A DNA stretch of 64,000 nucleotides from positions 1 through 64,000 of the forward strand of contig NZ_JAYFUL010000034.1 in assembly GCF_034928825.1 (NCBI RefSeq), in the 5' to 3' direction. A program made the position numbers and the translations under genes. This stretch comes from Arcicella aquatica (GTDB lineage: Bacteria > Bacteroidota > Bacteroidia > Cytophagales > Spirosomataceae). The notes under the pieces were generated by a model that worked only from the letters and a program-made list of their open reading frames with translations, was not told the origin of the DNA and searched no databases. This document shows positions 60,291-64,000 of this stretch, in pieces (position 1 is the first letter of the stretch; each line of letters starts with the position of its first letter).

Positions 60291-61454
60291 ATGAGTAAGT
60301 ATCTATTCGTAGTACAAGGTGAAGGCCGTGGACATTTAACGCAGGCTATTTCCCTTTTTGAAATACTAACGGCTGCTGGGCACGAAGTGGTTTCTGTAAT
60401 GGTGGGTATGGAAGATAAACATCATATCCCTGCTTTTTTCAAAGAAAAAATTACTGCTCCAATCAATACTTTTCCTGCTCCTAGCCTAGTTTATGGACAA
60501 ACCAAGGCTGTAAAAGTATGGGATACGATTAAAACGCACCTTTTACAGCTTAGAAAATACCGTAAAAGTATTCAGTTTTTGGCAGATGAGGTTGAAATGC
60601 ATCGCCCTGATGTTATCGTGAATTTTTATGATATTATCTGTGGATTGTATGCACAATTCCACCGCCCGAATATTCCTGTAGTTTGTGTAGGGCATCAATA
60701 TTTGTTATTACACAATCAGTTTGTTTCATTGCCAGACAAAAAGATAGACCGTTTTTTATTAAACCTCAATACACATCTTACCTCTTTAAATTCAACTAAA
60801 AAATTAGCTTTGTCTTTTGTAGAAATGCCCGAAGACAAAGCTAAGCATATTGTAGTAACGCCACCACTTTTACGAAGAGAAGTAAAAGCATTAACGCCTA
60901 CAGTAAAACCCTATTTCTTAGCTTACATCACTCACCATAAATTGGGTGAAGATATTATCAATTGGCATTCTGAACACAGAGATGTGGAAGTACATTGTTT
61001 CTGGAACAATCCTGATTTTGGGAATGAATGGCATTGTCAAGAAAATCTTACTTTTCATCAGGTAAATGCAGAGAAATTCTTGAACATGATGCAAAACTGT
61101 TCAGGGTTAGTTTGTACAGCAGGATTTGAATCTGTTTGCGAAGCCATGTATCTAGGCAAACCAATCATGATGGTACCAGTGCCAAATCATATCGAACAGC
61201 AAATAAATGCCTTAGATGGCGAACGTGCAGGGGCTGGAATTGCAGACACTACCTTCAATTTCTCACGTTTTATTGAATATGTGCCAACCCACCAAAGTAT
61301 TAGCGACGTCTTTCAGGCTTGGCAAGGGCAAACTGCACAAGTATTCTTGAAAAACTTAGAAGAAGTAGCTCAGAAAAAAGTGGAAATTTATACGTTCAGA
61401 AGAACCTCGCAAATAGGGAGATACTTTCGCAGGTCTTTGGGTTCTACTTTATAG
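60291..61454 (+). CDS. GT28/MurG-like glycosyltransferase
   Basis: 387 aa GT-B fold protein without signal. The N-terminal glycine-rich loop is LFVVQGEGRGHLTQAISLFEIL. The C-terminal nucleotide-sugar site has MQNCSGLVCTAGFESVCEAMYLGKPIMMVPVPNHIEQQINALDGERAGAG, the pattern of MurG and monoglycosyldiacylglycerol synthases (GT28). With the PlcP-like gene 12 bp upstream, it may glycosylate the diacylglycerol released from phospholipids. Other lipid or glycan acceptors are possible. Confidence 0.82.
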   Translation: MSKYLFVVQGEGRGHLTQAISLFEILTAAGHEVVSVMVGMEDKHHIPAFFKEKITAPINTFPAPSLVYGQTKAVKVWDTIKTHLLQLRKYRKSIQFLADEVEMHRPDVIVNFYDIICGLYAQFHRPNIPVVCVGHQYLLLHNQFVSLPDKKIDRFLLNLNTHLTSLNSTKKLALSFVEMPEDKAKHIVVTPPLLRREVKALTPTVKPYFLAYITHHKLGEDIINWHSEHRDVEVHCFWNNPDFGNEWHCQENLTFHQVNAEKFLNMMQNCSGLVCTAGFESVCEAMYLGKPIMMVPVPNHIEQQINALDGERAGAGIADTTFNFSRFIEYVPTHQSISDVFQAWQGQTAQVFLKNLEEVAQKKVEIYTFRRTSQIGRYFRRSLGSTL

Positions 61455-61552
61455 AACACAAAGACCTTCATTAACAACGGTTGATACCCCAAAACTAGCG
61501 TTCTCGTTCTGTCCAGACAATATTTTTTATGGGGCTATCCTTTTAGGACATA

Positions 61553-62827
61553 CTATTGACATTGAAATGGACCAAAAGCTTTTTTGATATTGAGTTTATT
61601 GTCTATTGTTTCTGCAATTAAAACATAGAATGTTTCTCCTCCAGGCAAAACCCTTACAATGGTATGTCCAAACATACTTTTAAAACCATCGGTAAACCAA
61701 AAACCTATGGTTGCTTTAGTAGCTTCTTGGATATTGGTCGCAAAAAGATTCTTTTTCCCTTGATAAATATGGTCTGAAATAAGTCTATGGACAACTTCTT
61801 CTCCGGGATGATTGCTACTCCAAGTTTGTTCTACGACTACTTGAGGTTGTAGATTCCTGAGGAAATTTTCGTTAGTAGCATCTCTGCAACCATGATGATC
61901 TAAAGTAGTTACTTCTACTTTCCCAACAGCTTTGGAGATAGGCGTTTCTACATCAAACCATGTTGGTAAACCATACCCTTGCAAGCCTGTATTATCACCT
62001 CCCGTAAAATAATCAAACTTACCATAAGACAGCTTGATGGCAAGACTCAAAGGGTTTTCGTTGAATCTCTTTTTGGCATCTAAAACACTATCTGCCGTAA
62101 AGAACTCAAAAGTTTCGTTTTCATTACCTGTCCAAATAGTACCATTGGCTTTTACTCCCCGAACCTTAAAATTGGGATACTTTGATGGATTGTTTTTTAA
62201 AACTATTTGGTCAATTGCTCCTACTTTCAATTGTTCGCCGATTAGTCCATTGCGTTGTTTTTGGAACTCAATGAATTTTTGTAGATTCAAGAAAATACTT
62301 GGTTCATTTTTGTATGCAACTTTTAAATCAGTCGGGAAATTATTGTAGGGATAATTCCTATCAATCAACTTTTTGATGGGTACTAAATCACCCACTTCAG
62401 TTATGCCTGATAGTTTATACGCTCCATTAGAGGCTGTTTTAGTGCCAGCGTTGATAATACCCATGTGGTCGTCGTGATAATGAGTAATCAGGGCATAATC
62501 TATTACGGGTTTGCTAGGCATTACTTGTTGAACATAATCAACAATCCATTGCCCAGCGGTTTTAGTATTGTTAGGATAAGGCAGCGTATAAGTAAATGGC
62601 CAGCTATTTCTCCGAAAAGCAACATCCCCGATATCTCCAGCATCCACAATCATCGTAGTTCCATCAGGCAAAGCAAAGAATGTCGAAACGCCACTTCCCG
62701 TAACAATATGATGAATATCTAAATAGCCTTGATGCCATTGAATATTGGTGGTATCTGGATTTATTTGTGCTTGAAGCCTAGTAATGGACGCACAAAATAT
62801 CAACAAGAAAAATATGTAAGTTTTCAT
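61553..62827 (-). CDS. Secreted MBL-fold metallohydrolase
   Basis: 424 aa with a signal peptide (1-20, ending LQAQ). The metallo-beta-lactamase fold has the first strand MIVDAGDIG and the metal motif LITHYHDDHMGI (His116, His118, Asp120, His121). Later ligands appear in FDYFTGGDNTG and TTLDHHGCRDA. The spacing resembles the hydrolase domain of ComEC-like proteins, but no membrane competence region is present. Substrate unknown. Convergent with the glycosyltransferase gene; the 98-bp gap holds only a weak stem (GATACCCCA with TGGGGCTATC). Confidence 0.85.
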   Translation of the reverse strand: MKTYIFFLLIFCASITRLQAQINPDTTNIQWHQGYLDIHHIVTGSGVSTFFALPDGTTMIVDAGDIGDVAFRRNSWPFTYTLPYPNNTKTAGQWIVDYVQQVMPSKPVIDYALITHYHDDHMGIINAGTKTASNGAYKLSGITEVGDLVPIKKLIDRNYPYNNFPTDLKVAYKNEPSIFLNLQKFIEFQKQRNGLIGEQLKVGAIDQIVLKNNPSKYPNFKVRGVKANGTIWTGNENETFEFFTADSVLDAKKRFNENPLSLAIKLSYGKFDYFTGGDNTGLQGYGLPTWFDVETPISKAVGKVEVTTLDHHGCRDATNENFLRNLQPQVVVEQTWSSNHPGEEVVHRLISDHIYQGKKNLFATNIQEATKATIGFWFTDGFKSMFGHTIVRVLPGGETFYVLIAETIDNKLNIKKAFGPFQCQ

Positions 62828-63073
62828 CGATATTGTATTAGGTTATTGGGTTGAATGATGTGTATAAAGCAATCTAATTATAAAGAAGAGAGTAGCTAAG
62901 TTACGCTTCAATTTGAGAAAGCCTTTAACATAGTAGTAAATTATATCTTTTTCTTTCATATTTCTAAATGATGAAATTATGATAGCGTTAATTTTGTAGG
63001 AAAAGAAACGCTTATAAATAAACAATCATTAAATATCTTGTCCTAGTTCAATGTTTCGGAAATATTGGCACAG

Positions 63074-63081
63074 TAATTTTG
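63074..63081 (+). promoter_or_regulatory. -7 box of the pirin gene
   Basis: TAATTTTG matches TAnnTTTG, 25-32 nt before the ATG at 63106. Its TTG (63079) is in frame and would mislead a start caller. Confidence 0.6.
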
Positions 63082-63105
63082 ACTCAAGAAAAAACAAACA
63101 CGACG

Positions 63106-63981
63106 ATGGACAGAAAGACATTCATACAAAAAGGCATTACAGGTACTGGTATTTTTGCGGCAACTGCGGCTTTGGGTAATGTAATCAAAAACGATATAGA
63201 TGAGTTACAAGAATTGGATATTATCGGGTTTAATCATATTCCTAATACCCCTTCTAAAATACTAGAAAACTCTGTTTTGCATAAGGCTGATTCTCGTGGA
63301 CATGCCAATCATGGCTGGTTAGATAGCAATCATACTTTTAGTTTTGCTAATTATTACAACCCAGAACGCATGCACTTTGGCGTGTTGAGGGTTTTGAACG
63401 ACGACCGTGTGGATGCTGGTAAAGGCTTTGGCAGACATCCGCATGATAATATGGAAATTATCTCTATTCCCCTTGAAGGGAACTTAGAGCATAAAGATAG
63501 CATGGGGAATGTGGCGGTAATCAAGCAAGGAGATATTCAAGTAATGAGTGCAGGAACAGGCATTTACCACTCTGAATACAACCAAAGCCAAGATAGCTTA
63601 GTGAAATTCTTGCAGATATGGGTTTTCCCCAATAAAAAGAACGTTACGCCACGTTATGACCAAATTACGTTAGATACAAAAGACAGGCACAATAATTTAC
63701 AACAAATATTATCACCCAATCCAGAAGATGCAGGCGTTTGGATTCACCAAGATGCATGGTTTCATTTAGGAACATTTGATAAAGATTTTGAAAAAACGTA
63801 TCAAATCAAGAAAAAAGGGAACGGCGTATATGCGTTTGTGTTGAAGGGAAGCTTTGATATTGAAGGCTTCGAGGTAGCAAACAGAGATGGCTTTGGTGTT
63901 TGGAATGTGGATAGTCTGAAAATAAAAGCGATTAGTCAAGATGCTGAAATATTATTAATGGAAGTACCGATGTCGATATGA
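63106..63981 (+). CDS. Pirin-family protein with export-like N-terminus
   Basis: 291 aa from the ATG at 63106. The N-terminal segment MDRKTFIQKGITGTGIFAATAALGN looks like a Tat-type or Sec signal, which most pirins lack. The pirin cupin begins at about residue 60. Metal ligands are visible in GFGRHPHDNMEIISIPLEG and in the GTGIYHSEYNQ region. The typical LQIWVFPNKKNVTPRYDQ follows, and a second cupin half ends the protein. Family members are iron proteins; some have quercetin dioxygenase activity. The protein ends at SMSI just before the window edge and is complete. Confidence 0.88.
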   Translation: MDRKTFIQKGITGTGIFAATAALGNVIKNDIDELQELDIIGFNHIPNTPSKILENSVLHKADSRGHANHGWLDSNHTFSFANYYNPERMHFGVLRVLNDDRVDAGKGFGRHPHDNMEIISIPLEGNLEHKDSMGNVAVIKQGDIQVMSAGTGIYHSEYNQSQDSLVKFLQIWVFPNKKNVTPRYDQITLDTKDRHNNLQQILSPNPEDAGVWIHQDAWFHLGTFDKDFEKTYQIKKKGNGVYAFVLKGSFDIEGFEVANRDGFGVWNVDSLKIKAISQDAEILLMEVPMSI

Positions 63982-64000
63982 AAAAATTTGAAATTTTAGT

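Noticed and set aside
62843..63025. 60-aa minus-strand ORF upstream of the pirin gene
   Set aside because: AT-rich, lysine/isoleucine-rich chance ORF in the spacer upstream of the pirin promoter; no signal, motif or promoter support.

Overview
The window looks like a chromosomal segment of a free-living Bacteroidota bacterium, most likely a member of Cytophagales near Flectobacillus, Arcicella or Emticicia; the genus is an inference. The support is low GC content, SusC/SusD pairs, C-terminal type IX secretion (T9SS) tails, a LruC-type lipoprotein, DUF2911, and many promoters with the Bacteroidota -7 box TAnnTTTG. No rRNA, tRNA, CRISPR array, integrase or transposase gene was found. Coding density is high, and several convergent gene pairs are separated by only 2-3 bp.

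Layout. 1-5.1 kb: a (TGATTTAG)n tandem array, then envelope genes (MlaD-type MCE protein and N-acetylmuramoyl-L-alanine amidase on the minus strand, divergent from lptD). 5.5-9.4 kb: LruC-type lipoprotein, DUF2911 protein and hotdog thioesterase. 9.5-15.7 kb: the three antiporter-like membrane subunits of respiratory complex I (nuoL, nuoM, nuoN), with a LytS-type histidine kinase inserted antisense between nuoM and nuoN. 15.7-20.6 kb: housekeeping genes (PyrR-like phosphoribosyltransferase, YcxB-like protein, S41 protease, ruvX, aroE). 20.7-30.9 kb: small accessory genes (FMN reductase, two DinB proteins, NTF2-like, two AraC regulators, aldo/keto reductase, DoxX, SDR), several tiny ORFs and many palindromic intergenic elements.

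31.0-51.0 kb is a ten-gene minus-strand polysaccharide utilization locus transcribed from susC at 51009: susC, susD, a TIG-domain surface glycan-binding lipoprotein, a GH51-like arabinofuranosidase, GH44, GH2, a PQQ-type sugar dehydrogenase, GH9, GH5 and a GH31 alpha-xylosidase-like enzyme. The combination predicts xyloglucan as the substrate: GH5, GH9 and GH44 cut the beta-glucan backbone, GH2 and GH51 remove galactose and arabinose, and GH31 removes xylose. GH5 and GH44 carry T9SS-like tails, so endo-cleavage is probably extracellular. The sugar dehydrogenase inside the locus is the odd member.

51.6-56.2 kb holds a small secreted DUF3244-like protein with a full consensus promoter and terminator, a thioredoxin-fold/TPR protein, and a divergent histidine kinase/NarL-type regulator pair. 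56.3-61.5 kb holds a metallophosphoesterase, an ATP-grasp ligase, and a cluster of an OmpR/PhoB-type regulator, a PlcP-like phosphoesterase and a GT28-like glycosyltransferase. I read that cluster as a candidate phosphate-stress lipid-remodelling module. 61.5-64 kb: a secreted MBL-fold hydrolase and a pirin with an export-like N-terminus.

The least explained content is non-coding. It includes a 78-bp perfect palindrome without a loop, a roughly 190-bp hairpin whose arms are themselves hairpins, a 162-bp MITE-like element, a REP/REPIN-like family, a GC-rich hairpin in the ruvX leader, and a GTGA/TGAG-word low-complexity family placed just after stop codons.
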